Positions 21,417-30,370 of a stretch of 64,000 nucleotides of DNA are shown piece after piece; the first letter of the stretch is position 1, and each line of letters opens with the position of its first letter. The stretch covers positions 1,318,236-1,382,235 of the forward strand of contig NZ_LMIV01000001.1 in the NCBI RefSeq assembly GCF_001428865.1, read 5' to 3'. This DNA comes from Sphingomonas sp. Root241 (lineage in GTDB: Bacteria > Pseudomonadota > Alphaproteobacteria > Sphingomonadales > Sphingomonadaceae). The notes under the pieces were generated by a model. The model worked only from the letters and a program-made list of their open reading frames with translations, was not told the origin of the DNA and searched no databases. A program made the translations under genes and the position numbers.

Positions 21417-21893
21417 ATGGCGACGGTCGAAAAGATGCCGATGCTCAAGGAGGGCTATGAGAAGCTCACTGCCGAGCTGAAGCGCCTCAAAGCGGAACGT
21501 CCGCTGATCGTGGATGCGATCGAGGAAGCGCGTGCGCACGGCGATCTTTCGGAAAATGCCGAATATCATGCCGCCAAGGAGCAGCAGGGCCAGAACGAAG
21601 CCACGATCTCGGATATCGAAGGCAAGCTCAGCCGCGCCCAGATCATCGATCCCAAAGACCTGTCGGGCGACAAGGTCGTGTTCGGCGCGACGGTGACGTT
21701 GCTCGACGAGGACGACAAGCCGATCAGGTACCAGATCGTCGGCGAGACCGAGGCGGATGCGAGCAAGGGCCGCATCTCGTACAATTCGCCGATCGGGCGC
21801 GCGCTGATCGGCCGCAAGGTCGAAGAGGAAGTCGAGGTCTCGGTGCCCGCGGGCGACCGCTACTATCTGGTTTCCAAGATCGAATTCATCTGA
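21417..21893 (+). CDS. greA: transcription elongation factor GreA
   Basis: GreA enters the RNA polymerase secondary channel and triggers cleavage of backtracked RNA. The 158-residue length is standard. The N-terminal coiled coil includes the tip acidic residues in [18 protein letters not shown], and the C-terminal FKBP-like domain starts near [13 protein letters not shown]. The ATG (MATVEKMPM) follows GAAGGGCGG; a longer frame adds a non-conserved leader. It lies 80 bp after carB, a pairing also seen in other Alphaproteobacteria. Confidence 0.95.
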   Translation: MATVEKMPMLKEGYEKLTAELKRLKAERPLIVDAIEEARAHGDLSENAEYHAAKEQQGQNEATISDIEGKLSRAQIIDPKDLSGDKVVFGATVTLLDEDDKPIRYQIVGETEADASKGRISYNSPIGRALIGRKVEEEVEVSVPAGDRYYLVSKIEFI

Positions 21894-21901
21894 GGCCGGC
21901 C

Positions 21902-22528
21902 ATGCGCCGACTATCGGCGACTTCGATCATCGTGCTGGTCACGATCGTGGTCAGCCTTGCCGTCACGCTCGGCAATCATGAGGTGCTCGCGGCCTATGCC
22001 GGCGGGTTCATTCCACGTCGCCTGAGCGGGTTGGTGATCGACGACATGTGGGCGGTGCCGGTGTGGCTGACGCCCCTGTCGAGCGCGTTCCTGCATGCCG
22101 GCATCTTCCACCTTGCGATGAACATGCTGATGCTGGGCTTCACCGGCAAGGAAACCGAACGCGCGGTCGGTCCGGCGGGCATCGTCATACTCTATGTCGT
22201 CGGGGCCTATGCCGCGGCGCTCGCGCAGTGGCTGCCGGATCCCATGTCGATGACTCCGATGATCGGCGCCAGCGGCGCCGCGTCGGCTGTGGTCGGCGCC
22301 TATTCCCTGCTGTTCGGCCGTTCGCGCGCCCGGGCAATCGGCCCGATCCCGGCACAGGCAGTGCACGTGCTCTGGCTGGCGGCTGCCTGGACGGTGGTCA
22401 ATCTGCTGACTGCCTTCGCGTTCCTCGGCGCGGGCGTAGCCGTCGCGGCGGCGGCGCATATCGGCGGGTTCGTCGCCGGCCTCGCGCTCGCCAAGCCGCT
22501 GCTGGCGTGGAACTGGCGGCGGGCCTGA
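21902..22528 (+). CDS. rhomboid-family intramembrane serine protease
   Basis: Rhomboids cut single-span membrane proteins within the bilayer. The 208-residue protein has about six membrane helices. LTPLSSAFLHAGIFHLAMNMLMLGF carries the conserved HxxxN segment, MIGASGAASAVVGAY holds the nucleophile in GASG, and AHIGGFVAGL holds the catalytic His. The Ser-His dyad is therefore complete. Only eight bases separate it from greA, so the two are probably cotranscribed. The substrate is not evident. Confidence 0.9.
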   Translation: MRRLSATSIIVLVTIVVSLAVTLGNHEVLAAYAGGFIPRRLSGLVIDDMWAVPVWLTPLSSAFLHAGIFHLAMNMLMLGFTGKETERAVGPAGIVILYVVGAYAAALAQWLPDPMSMTPMIGASGAASAVVGAYSLLFGRSRARAIGPIPAQAVHVLWLAAAWTVVNLLTAFAFLGAGVAVAAAAHIGGFVAGLALAKPLLAWNWRRA

Positions 22529-22532
22529 GGCC

Positions 22533-22760
22533 TCAGGCCGCCGGCTTTTCGAGGTCCGGCTCAAGCAGCCGGTGGAGATGGACCACGACATAGCGCATCT
22601 CCGCATCGTCCACCGTGCGCTGCGCGGCTGCGCGCCACGCCTTTTCGGCGCTGGCATAATCCGGGAAGATGCCGACCACGTCGAGTTTGGTCGGATCGGT
22701 GAAATCGAGGGTCTGCGGATCGGTCACGCGACCGCCGAAGACGAGGTGAAGCTTGCTCAT
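22533..22760 (-). CDS. DUF4170 family small protein
   Basis: A 75-residue protein of the DUF4170 type found in Alphaproteobacteria, function unknown. FGGRVTDPQTLDFTDPTKLDVVGIFPDYASAEKAWRAAAQRTVDDAEMRY-type spacing is characteristic of the family. AGGAG lies at a good distance before the ATG. It is convergent with the rhomboid gene and downstream of the four-gene envelope/stress operon on the same strand, and could be read through from it. Confidence 0.75.
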   Translation of the reverse strand: MSKLHLVFGGRVTDPQTLDFTDPTKLDVVGIFPDYASAEKAWRAAAQRTVDDAEMRYVVVHLHRLLEPDLEKPAA

Positions 22761-22834
22761 CGAAACTCCTGGGGAGAGCGGTTTGACCTGCCCTTACCGG
22801 GCAAAGGCTTAACCGCTCAACCCCGATCTCGCCT

Positions 22835-23194
22835 TTAGGCTTTTTGTCCGGCGCCCTTGGCGGCTTCGAGGAGGTTGCCGAACAGCGCGGTGGCGCGTTC
22901 CTTGGTGGCGTCGCGGCCGGGGAGGAGCGATTCGATCTCCTGCTTGCCGGCCTGCTTCACCGCACTCGCCGTGGCGGTGGCGCGATCGGCGAGCTGGCGG
23001 CCGACCGGGTCGAGCAATTCGCGCTCCTTCGCCGAGCGGGGCAGCAGCATGCCGATGACCACGCCGAGCGCGATGCCGCCGGCGAGGAGCGCGACCGGAT
23101 TGTCGCCGATCCCCTCGGCCGCCTTTGCCGCACGAGCTCGGGCGCTGCCGTTCTGGTTGGCTGCCTTGGGCGCGCTCACATTGTCGTTGCTCAT
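22835..23194 (-). CDS. YqjD/ElaB-like membrane-anchored protein
   Basis: The 119-residue product has an Ala/Lys-rich N-terminus and one membrane segment (VALLAGGIALGVVIGMLLP, about residues 33-51). A helical charged tail includes ERELLDPVGRQLADRAT. This resembles DUF883-type proteins such as E. coli YqjD, which has been reported to bind ribosomes at the inner membrane in stationary phase; the match is by layout, not strong identity. The start overlaps the stop of the upstream DUF3618 gene (ATGA), so it is the last gene of the operon. Confidence 0.6.
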   Translation of the reverse strand: MSNDNVSAPKAANQNGSARARAAKAAEGIGDNPVALLAGGIALGVVIGMLLPRSAKERELLDPVGRQLADRATATASAVKQAGKQEIESLLPGRDATKERATALFGNLLEAAKGAGQKA

Positions 23195-23538
23195 CTGGGC
23201 TGTCCTTTCTTCGCGGGCTTCGCGGATGTCTTTTTGTTCAAACCATCGGCGGCGGGGGCGGTTTCATTGCGGCGGCGAAGCATGTCGGCGATCCAGCCCC
23301 GCGCGAAGACGAGGCCCACCGTTCCGGCGATCGCAGCGACGGCGAAGGGACGCGAGCGGACGGCCTCGGCGCCCTTGCGGGCAGTCGAGGCGACGCCCAG
23401 CGCGGCGATTTCGACGGCATTTTCCGCGAGATGCGAAGGCTTGAGCCGCTCCTGCACTGCATCGAGGGTCGCGAACAGGCGGGTTCGGGCGGCCTGGACC
23501 TGCGCCTCGGCGGCGAGCAATTGCGGATCGGTGCTCAT
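23191..23538 (-). CDS. DUF3618-like membrane protein
   Basis: The 115-residue product begins MSTDPQLLAAEAQVQAARTRL and continues with a helical segment (FATLDAVQERLKPSHLAENAVE), as in DUF3618 proteins. One membrane helix follows (FAVAAIAGTVGLVFARGWIADML), then a Lys-rich tail. Function is unknown. It overlaps its neighbours at both ends by four bases and sits with a holin-like DUF1469 protein, the same company that YqjK and YqjE keep in E. coli. Confidence 0.65.
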   Translation of the reverse strand: MSTDPQLLAAEAQVQAARTRLFATLDAVQERLKPSHLAENAVEIAALGVASTARKGAEAVRSRPFAVAAIAGTVGLVFARGWIADMLRRRNETAPAADGLNKKTSAKPAKKGQPR

Positions 23539-23876
23539 GCATCGCTCCCGAACAGGCGCGCCATCTGCCGATAGGCGAGCCAGCCGAGCAGGCCGGCAAG
23601 CGCGAACGCCACGACGATCACGATCAGCGTGGCGAGTGCCGGGCCGACCAGCGGCGTCAGCGACAGGATCAGCCCGACGAGCAACGCAGTGACCGAGCAG
23701 AGCGCGATCACCAGCGCGGCGATGCCGAGGATCAGCCCGGCCCTGGCCTCGCCGATCTTGGTGGCGGCGAGCGTGCGATAATAATCGATTTCGGCGCGAG
23801 CAACGTCCTTGCCGTCCTCGACGAGCCGCCCGATCAGCTCGCCGATGCTCTCTTCCGCTGCCTCTGGCTCGCTCAC
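23535..23876 (-). CDS. phage holin family (YqjE/DUF1469-type) protein
   Basis: The 113-residue product has an acidic N-terminus (EESIGELIGRLVEDGKDVARAE), then an amphipathic helix and two membrane helices (LILGIAALVIALCSVTALLVG and ATLIVIVVAFALAGLLGWLA). This is the layout of the YqjE-like holin-superfamily proteins common in proteobacterial stress operons. A lytic role is not implied. It is second in the minus-strand operon, 13 bp after the first gene. Confidence 0.7.
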   Translation of the reverse strand: MSEPEAAEESIGELIGRLVEDGKDVARAEIDYYRTLAATKIGEARAGLILGIAALVIALCSVTALLVGLILSLTPLVGPALATLIVIVVAFALAGLLGWLAYRQMARLFGSDA

Positions 23877-23889
23877 CCCCCTTTACCCG

Positions 23890-24417
23890 TCAGGCGTCGG
23901 TGGTTTCGGAAGCCGCGTCGACCCCCGACTTGATCAGCCGCGCGACGACGAAACCGACCGCGGCCGCAGCGCCCACGGCGATGACCGGGCTCTTCTTCAC
24001 CAGATCGGTCGCGTCATTGAACAGATCGTCGACTTCCTTGCCGCGCAGGCTCTCGGCGAAGTTCGAGATGCCCTGGGCGGCAGAACGGGCATATTTGCCA
24101 TATTGCTCACCGAGCCGTGCATCGACGTCGAGAGCGGCGCCCTCGAACATCTTGGCGACTTCGTCGAGCGCGTTGGTGGCGCGTTCCTTGTTCTCGCCGG
24201 CAAAGGCGCGGGCGCGGTCGGCCGCCTGCGTGCCTAGCTTCGACGCCTCGTCCTTGAGCTTCCGGGTCGCGCCGGACGTGGATCCGCCGAGATCGTCCGC
24301 CGCTTCGAAATTGATCGCGGCAGGTCCTGCGCCGCCGGCCGTCGCCTCGAGCTTGGGGTCCGCTTCGAAAGCGACTTGCTCGCCGCCGGTGGATTTTGGG
24401 GTCTTCGCGTCAGCCAT
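23890..24417 (-). CDS. stress-operon membrane protein (phasin/YqjD-like)
   Basis: The first gene of the operon encodes 175 residues. A disordered N-terminus is followed by a long amphipathic helix region (KLKDEASKLGTQAADRARAF, then NKERATNALDEVAKMFEG). The C-terminus has a membrane segment, SPVIAVGAAAAVGFVVARLI. The layout is that of YqjD/DUF883-type anchored helical proteins. A GGAAC-N16-GGTT promoter element lies 30-55 bp upstream of its start, so EcfG-dependent expression is likely. Divergent eno lies on the other side. Confidence 0.65.
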   Translation of the reverse strand: MADAKTPKSTGGEQVAFEADPKLEATAGGAGPAAINFEAADDLGGSTSGATRKLKDEASKLGTQAADRARAFAGENKERATNALDEVAKMFEGAALDVDARLGEQYGKYARSAAQGISNFAESLRGKEVDDLFNDATDLVKKSPVIAVGAAAAVGFVVARLIKSGVDAASETTDA

Positions 24418-24448
24418 GGCTTGGGCCCTTTCAGTTACTCGTGCAGAG

Positions 24449-24473
24449 AACCATGGCCGTACGCGCCGGTTCC
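24449..24473 (-). promoter_or_regulatory. probable EcfG promoter of the yqj-like operon
   Basis: Read on the minus strand, GGAAC (24473-24469), a 16-bp spacer and GGTT (24452-24449) match the EcfG general-stress consensus GGAAC-N16/17-CGTT at eight of nine fixed positions. The -10 end is 31 bp before the ATG of the first operon gene. Confidence 0.6.
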
Positions 24474-24552
24474 ATCCTCTGCGTTGCCCGGGAGCACAGG
24501 AGCGGTTAGAGGCTCGCGCGCGCCCTCGGGCAATCCGATATACCCTAAGTAG

Positions 24553-25842
<1,290 letters not shown>

Positions 25843-25850
25843 TCCTTCTC

Positions 25851-25955
25851 GTCACCCCGGCCTTGTGCCGGGGTCCACCGGGAGGCATCGGGTGGATCAG
25901 CCATCGATGGACAGACCGTGAGGCTGAGTGGACCCCGGCACAGGGCCGGGGTGAC
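25851..25955. repeat. long palindromic element after eno
   Basis: Two 28-bp arms (25851-25878 and 25928-25955) are inverted copies with one mismatch, and each arm is itself a hairpin (CACCCCGG...CCGGGGTCC). A 49-bp spacer separates them. It lies nine bases after the eno stop and could end that transcript. It is a variant of the gene-flanking elements at 47271, 59127 and 61734. Confidence 0.85.
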
Positions 25956-26035
25956 AAGGTGCTTTGGTGTCTTCGGCTCGGTTAAGTGAAACTGCGGCCT
26001 TGATTAACGACTCTGGTTACGCAAGAATCAACCCG

Positions 26036-26353
26036 ATGGCGCGCACTTCTCCGATCAATACGCTTCTGCGCCGCGCGGGGCTTCCCGCCGCGGTGCTCAT
26101 CGCCATGGGCTTTTTCGGTTATAATGCTGTGCTGGGCCCCACGGGCATCGTCGCGGCGCGGGAGTTGAAGGCCGAGCTCGCGCAGAAGAATTTGGAATAT
26201 GCGGCGCTGGCCAAGAAGCGTGCCGAGATCAAGAACCGCGTCGATTTGCTCGATCCCAAGCGTGGCGCCGATCCCGACATGGTCGACGAGCTGGTGCGCA
26301 AGCAGCTCAACGTCGCACGTCCCGACGAAGTCATCGTTCCGCTCGACAAATAG
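26036..26353 (+). CDS. ftsB: FtsB/DivIC-like septum formation initiator
   Basis: FtsB-type proteins link early and late divisome parts. The 105-residue protein has a short cytoplasmic start and one membrane helix (LPAAVLIAMGFFGYNAVLGP). A periplasmic coiled coil follows (ARELKAELAQKNLEYAALAKKR), ending in a segment with AEIKNRVDLLDP. Position between eno and pdhA is conserved for the gene in Alphaproteobacteria. I chose the ATG nearest the membrane helix; an upstream frame adds 24 residues from repeat-proximal sequence. Confidence 0.88.
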   Translation: MARTSPINTLLRRAGLPAAVLIAMGFFGYNAVLGPTGIVAARELKAELAQKNLEYAALAKKRAEIKNRVDLLDPKRGADPDMVDELVRKQLNVARPDEVIVPLDK

Positions 26354-26555
26354 TCCGGAACGGCCGCGGTTCGCGGCGTTCGACAGCCCGATAATTGGTA
26401 TCCCATTTTACCATCTCGGCTTGCACCCGCCGGGAAGCGTGTCGTTTGCGCAACGCGCGGAATGAACGCCGGCCTTTCGCGTGCGTTGACGTTGCGTCGG
26501 GGCCGAAAACACGCCTATAGGCGCCGCATTGACCTTCCGGGCATGAGGATTTCCT

Positions 26556-27605
26556 GTGGCCAAAACGCCGGCACGCAAAGCGTCTACCGAACCTGCGGTA
26601 CCGAACCGCGAACGACCCAGCGAACCAGAACGGTACAAAGCTTCCAAGGAGCAGCTGCTCGAATTCTACAAGCAGATGCTGCTCATCCGCCGCTTCGAGG
26701 AGAAGGCAGGGCAGCTCTACGGGCTCGGCTTCATCGGCGGCTTCTGCCACCTCTATATCGGTCAGGAGGCCGTTGCGGTCGGCCTGCAGTCGGCGCTGGA
26801 CGGCGAGAAGGATTCGGTGATCACCGGCTATCGCGACCATGGCCACATGCTCGCTTACGGCATCGATCCCAAGGTGATCATGGCCGAACTGACCGGGCGC
26901 GGCGCAGGCATCAGCCGCGGCAAGGGCGGCTCGATGCACATGTTCTCGACGGAGAAGAAGTTCTACGGCGGCCACGGCATCGTCGGCGCGCAGGTCTCGC
27001 TCGGCACAGGGCTCGCCTTCGCACACAAATATAACGAGGATGGCGGCGTCGCGATGGCCTATTTCGGCGATGGCGCGTCGAACCAGGGCCAGGTCTACGA
27101 ATCGTTCAACATGGCCGAGCTGTGGAAGCTCCCGATCATCTATGTGATCGAGAACAACCAGTATGCCATGGGCACCAGCGTCAATCGCTCCTCGTCCGAG
27201 GACCAGTTGTACAAGCGCGGCGAGAGCTTCCGCATTCCCGGCATCCAGGTGGACGGCATGGACGTGCTCGCCTGCCGCGGCGCCGCCGAAGAGGCTTTGG
27301 CCTGGGTCCGTGCGGGCAAGGGCCCGATCATCCTCGAGATGAAGACGTACCGTTACCGTGGCCACTCGATGTCGGATCCGGCCAAGTATCGCAGCCGCGA
27401 GGAAGTCCAGTCGGTGCGCGAGAAGTCCGACCCGATCGAGGCGGTGAAGCGCGAGCTCGACCAGCTCGGCGTCAAGGAGGACGAGCTCAAGGCGCTCGAG
27501 CAGGAAATCCGCAAGGTGGTCAACGAAGCCGCCGATTACGCCGAGCAGACCCCCGAACCCGACCCCGCGGAACTATACACCGACGTGCTGGTGGAGACCT
27601 ATTGA
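26556..27605 (+). CDS. pdhA: pyruvate dehydrogenase E1 component, alpha subunit
   Basis: With PdhB it forms the thiamine-diphosphate E1 enzyme that decarboxylates pyruvate and acetylates lipoyl groups on E2. The 349-residue protein has the TPP-binding [17 protein letters not shown]...NNQYAMGT pattern and the loop [19 protein letters not shown] start follows AGGA. It is followed after one base by pdhB, the alpha/beta arrangement of alphaproteobacterial and mitochondrial complexes, not the single-chain E1 of E. coli. The 202-bp gap before it shows no gene. Confidence 0.96.
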   Translation: MAKTPARKASTEPAVPNRERPSEPERYKASKEQLLEFYKQMLLIRRFEEKAGQLYGLGFIGGFCHLYIGQEAVAVGLQSALDGEKDSVITGYRDHGHMLAYGIDPKVIMAELTGRGAGISRGKGGSMHMFSTEKKFYGGHGIVGAQVSLGTGLAFAHKYNEDGGVAMAYFGDGASNQGQVYESFNMAELWKLPIIYVIENNQYAMGTSVNRSSSEDQLYKRGESFRIPGIQVDGMDVLACRGAAEEALAWVRAGKGPIILEMKTYRYRGHSMSDPAKYRSREEVQSVREKSDPIEAVKRELDQLGVKEDELKALEQEIRKVVNEAADYAEQTPEPDPAELYTDVLVETY

Positions 27606-27606
27606 A

Positions 27607-29019
27607 ATGGCGATCGAACTCAAGATGCCGGCACTCTCGCCGACCATGGAAGAGGGCACGCTCGCCAAGTGGCTCGTCAAGGAAGGCGACACGGTGAAGT
27701 CGGGCGACATCCTCGCCGAGATCGAGACCGACAAGGCGACGATGGAATTCGAGGCAGTGGACGAAGGCACGATCGCGTCGATCCTGATCGCCGAGGGCAC
27801 AGACAACGTGAAGGTCGGCACCGTGATCGCGACGATCGCGGGCGAAGGCGAGGATGCCTCTGCACCGACCCCGGCTCCCGCTGCGGAGGCTCCGAAGGCC
27901 GAAGCACCGGCCACCGAGCAGAAGGCCGAGGAATCCGAGGCACCTGCGCCGAAAAAGGCCGAGAGCGGCACGTCGCAGCTCGCCAGCAACAAGGCGGCGA
28001 CGGTCTCCGATCCCGCGATTCCCGAGGGCACCGAGATGGTCAAGACGACCGTCCGCGAGGCGCTCCGCGACGCGATGGCCGAGGAAATGCGCGCCGATCC
28101 GCGCGTGTTCGTGATGGGCGAGGAAGTCGCCGAATATCAGGGCGCGTACAAGGTGACGCAGGGCCTGCTCGAGGAGTTCGGGGCCAAGCGCGTGATCGAC
28201 ACCCCGATCACCGAATATGGCTTTGCCGGCGTCGGCACGGGCGCGGCGATGGGCGGATTGAAGCCGATCGTCGAATTCATGACCTTCAACTTCGCGATGC
28301 AGGCGATCGACCACATCATCAATTCGGCTGCCAAGACCAACTATATGTCCGGCGGCCAGATGCGCTGCCCGATCGTGTTCCGCGGGCCGAACGGCGCCGC
28401 CAGCCGCGTCGGCGCGCAACACAGCCAGAATTATGGTCCGTGGTATGCCAGCGTCCCCGGCCTGATCGTGATCGCGCCCTATGACGCGGCCGATGCCAAG
28501 GGCCTGCTCAAGGCGGCGATCCGTTCGGAGGACCCGGTCGTCTTCCTCGAGAACGAATTGCTGTACGGCCGCAGCTTCGAAGTGCCCAAGCTCGACGATC
28601 ACGTGTTGCCGATCGGCAAGGCGCGGATCGTGCGCGCCGGTAAGGACGTGACGATCGTGTCCTATTCGATCGGCGTCGGCGTTGCGCTCGAAGCCGCCGA
28701 GACACTGGCGGGCGAAGGGATCGACGCCGAAGTGATCGACCTGCGCACGCTGCGCCCGCTCGATACCGCGACCGTGCTCGAGAGCCTGAAGAAGACCAAC
28801 CGCATGGTGGTGGTCGAGGAAGGCTGGCCGGTCTGCTCGATCTCGTCGGAGATCGTCGCAGTGGCGATGGAGCAGGGCTTCGACGATCTCGACGCCCCGG
28901 TGCTGCGCGTGACCAACGAGGACGTGCCGCTGCCTTATGCGGCCAATCTCGAGAAGCTCGCTTTGGTCGATGCGGCGCGTGTCGTCGCGGCGGTCAAGAA
29001 GGTGACGTACAAGGGCTGA
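27607..29019 (+). CDS. pdhB: pyruvate dehydrogenase E1 component, beta subunit with lipoyl domain
   Basis: The 470-residue protein has an N-terminal lipoyl domain (residues 1-80, lipoyl Lys about 43 in [11 protein letters not shown]). An Ala/Pro/Glu-rich linker to about residue 135 leads to the transketolase-like E1 beta body, with [29 protein letters not shown] and VVEEGWP. A lipoylated E1 beta subunit is a known feature of many Alphaproteobacteria. The E2 gene is not in this window. Strong ribosome binding overlaps the end of pdhA. Confidence 0.96.
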   Translation: MAIELKMPALSPTMEEGTLAKWLVKEGDTVKSGDILAEIETDKATMEFEAVDEGTIASILIAEGTDNVKVGTVIATIAGEGEDASAPTPAPAAEAPKAEAPATEQKAEESEAPAPKKAESGTSQLASNKAATVSDPAIPEGTEMVKTTVREALRDAMAEEMRADPRVFVMGEEVAEYQGAYKVTQGLLEEFGAKRVIDTPITEYGFAGVGTGAAMGGLKPIVEFMTFNFAMQAIDHIINSAAKTNYMSGGQMRCPIVFRGPNGAASRVGAQHSQNYGPWYASVPGLIVIAPYDAADAKGLLKAAIRSEDPVVFLENELLYGRSFEVPKLDDHVLPIGKARIVRAGKDVTIVSYSIGVGVALEAAETLAGEGIDAEVIDLRTLRPLDTATVLESLKKTNRMVVVEEGWPVCSISSEIVAVAMEQGFDDLDAPVLRVTNEDVPLPYAANLEKLALVDAARVVAAVKKVTYKG

Positions 29020-29027
29020 GCGACGGA

Positions 29028-29049
29028 CGGGGCGCTCTCGGGCGCCCCG
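29028..29049. terminator. hairpin between pdhB and the tad-like genes
   Basis: An 8-bp GC stem (CGGGGCGC with GCGCCCCG) closes a six-base loop between the convergent pdhB and TadE-like genes. No T-run follows on either strand, so termination would be weak. Confidence 0.45.
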
Positions 29050-29057
29050 CCAGCGCG

Positions 29058-29750
29058 TCAGCAGGTCGAGGGCGTGACGCCGTTGACCTTGTAGACCCCG
29101 TTTGGATGCTGCGGGTTGGGATTGTTCTGCTCGACGCCGTTGACGGTGATCTTGCTGTCGTCGCTGGTGTCGCGACGATCGCGGACCATCATCGACGCGA
29201 TCTCGTCCATCGAGGTCGAGGGCGAGAGCGACGTCTTGATAAGCGGCTGATAGGTGTAGAACACCTCTACGAACATGGTCACGCCGTCCGCCGGCGCGGT
29301 GATCTTCGGCGCGGGCCCCATGCCGGTGAGATTCTTGGTGCCCGCCACGCCATAATTGGACACCGGGGCGCTGAGGCCGCCGCAGCGCTGCCAGCGGATC
29401 TGGTATTTCCCCGCATTGGTGGGGTCTGGTTCGAGCGACGAGACGATCACGCGGCCTCGGGTCAGCAGATTGAGTTCGCCGCTCTGCAGCCCCGCGCCGA
29501 TCAGCAGATCGTTGATGTCCGCTTCGGTGATCTTCTTGGCTTCGAGTTGCGTGCCGCTGCCGATGCGCGCGGCATTGTCCGCCACCTGCAACGCAATCTG
29601 GCTGACCCGCATGCGCGTGATGATATAGTTGGTCAGCTCGGCGCCGGTGAGCGACATCGTCAGGAAGATCGGCAGCGAGAAGGCGAATTCGAGCAGCGCC
29701 AGGCCGCTCGTGTCGCGCCGCAGCCGCGTGGCCAGCGTGCGCAGGGTCAT
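29058..29750 (-). CDS. TadE-family pseudopilin-like protein
   Basis: The 230-residue product has the TadE/TadF N-terminus: a basic start, then RRDTSGLALLEFAFSLPIFL with the Glu that follows the prepilin-type processing site, and one membrane helix. The rest is an extracytoplasmic domain ending in Cys. TadE-like minor pseudopilins act with the Flp pilus secretion system. It is the last of three overlapping minus-strand genes. No Flp pilin, TadA ATPase or secretin gene is in the window, so the rest of the system must lie elsewhere or be absent. Confidence 0.82.
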   Translation of the reverse strand: MTLRTLATRLRRDTSGLALLEFAFSLPIFLTMSLTGAELTNYIITRMRVSQIALQVADNAARIGSGTQLEAKKITEADINDLLIGAGLQSGELNLLTRGRVIVSSLEPDPTNAGKYQIRWQRCGGLSAPVSNYGVAGTKNLTGMGPAPKITAPADGVTMFVEVFYTYQPLIKTSLSPSTSMDEIASMMVRDRRDTSDDSKITVNGVEQNNPNPQHPNGVYKVNGVTPSTC

Positions 29751-30370
29751 GGGCAGTTCCTCACCTGGGGCGTGCCATAGGCGCCCTGATCGGCATAAGG
29801 CTGGTTGCGCAGCACGGTGGCCGCAGTGACCCGCGTCGTGTTCGACCCTCCGACCATGCGGTAGATCGGAAAGAAGCGCGGATAGGAGACGGTCACTGTG
29901 TAGAGCGTGGAATCGCGCGCGCCGCCCTGGCCGCCATTTCCGCCGTCGGCATCCCAGATGTTGTTGAGATTGCTGTCGGTATAGGGCTCACCGGCATCGC
30001 ACTTGCCGCTGCCGTTGCTGTCGGTGAAGTCCTCGGCCTTTGCCGCGGCGACATCGGAAAAGGTCCGATAATAGCGGCGCTTGATCTCGATCGTGCCGTT
30101 GTTGGCCAGCGCCGCTACCTGGCTCTTGATCTTCCTGTCGATGCTGTCGAGCTGGGTCTGCTGACTGCCGCTCTCCAGCGCGGAATCGCGTGCCGCCTTT
30201 TGCAGCACGCCCTGCAGCACGGCGCGCATGTACAGCGTGTGGCCGACGTCGAACCCGCCGAGCAACACCAGCCCCATGACGGGTGCGATGATCGCGAACT
30301 CGACCACGGTGGAGCCGCGCTCGTCGTCGCGCAAAGCGCGAGGATGGCGAAGGAAGGAGATCCGGCGCAT
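29747..30370 (-). CDS. TadE-family pseudopilin-like protein (second copy)
   Basis: The 207-residue product shows DDERGSTVVEFAIIAPVMGLVLLGG, the TadE processing motif plus membrane helix. A helical stretch and a C-terminal domain follow, with acidic repeats (DSNGSGKCDAG, DSNLNNIWDADGGNGG) that could bind calcium. The ATG overlaps the stop of the VWA gene upstream (TGATG), and its own stop overlaps the next TadE start, so all three are one transcript. Its sequence is only distantly similar to the following TadE gene. Confidence 0.82.
   Translation of the reverse strand: MRRISFLRHPRALRDDERGSTVVEFAIIAPVMGLVLLGGFDVGHTLYMRAVLQGVLQKAARDSALESGSQQTQLDSIDRKIKSQVAALANNGTIEIKRRYYRTFSDVAAAKAEDFTDSNGSGKCDAGEPYTDSNLNNIWDADGGNGGQGGARDSTLYTVTVSYPRFFPIYRMVGGSNTTRVTAATVLRNQPYADQGAYGTPQVRNCP

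Noticed and set aside
26357..26380. GGAAC-N15-CGTT before pdhA as an EcfG promoter
   Set aside because: The spacer is one base short and the site is about 175 bp from the start codon; chance match is likely.
26486..26520. TTGACG and TATAG as a sigma-70 promoter of pdhA
   Set aside because: The spacing is about 24 bp, too long for a -35/-10 pair.
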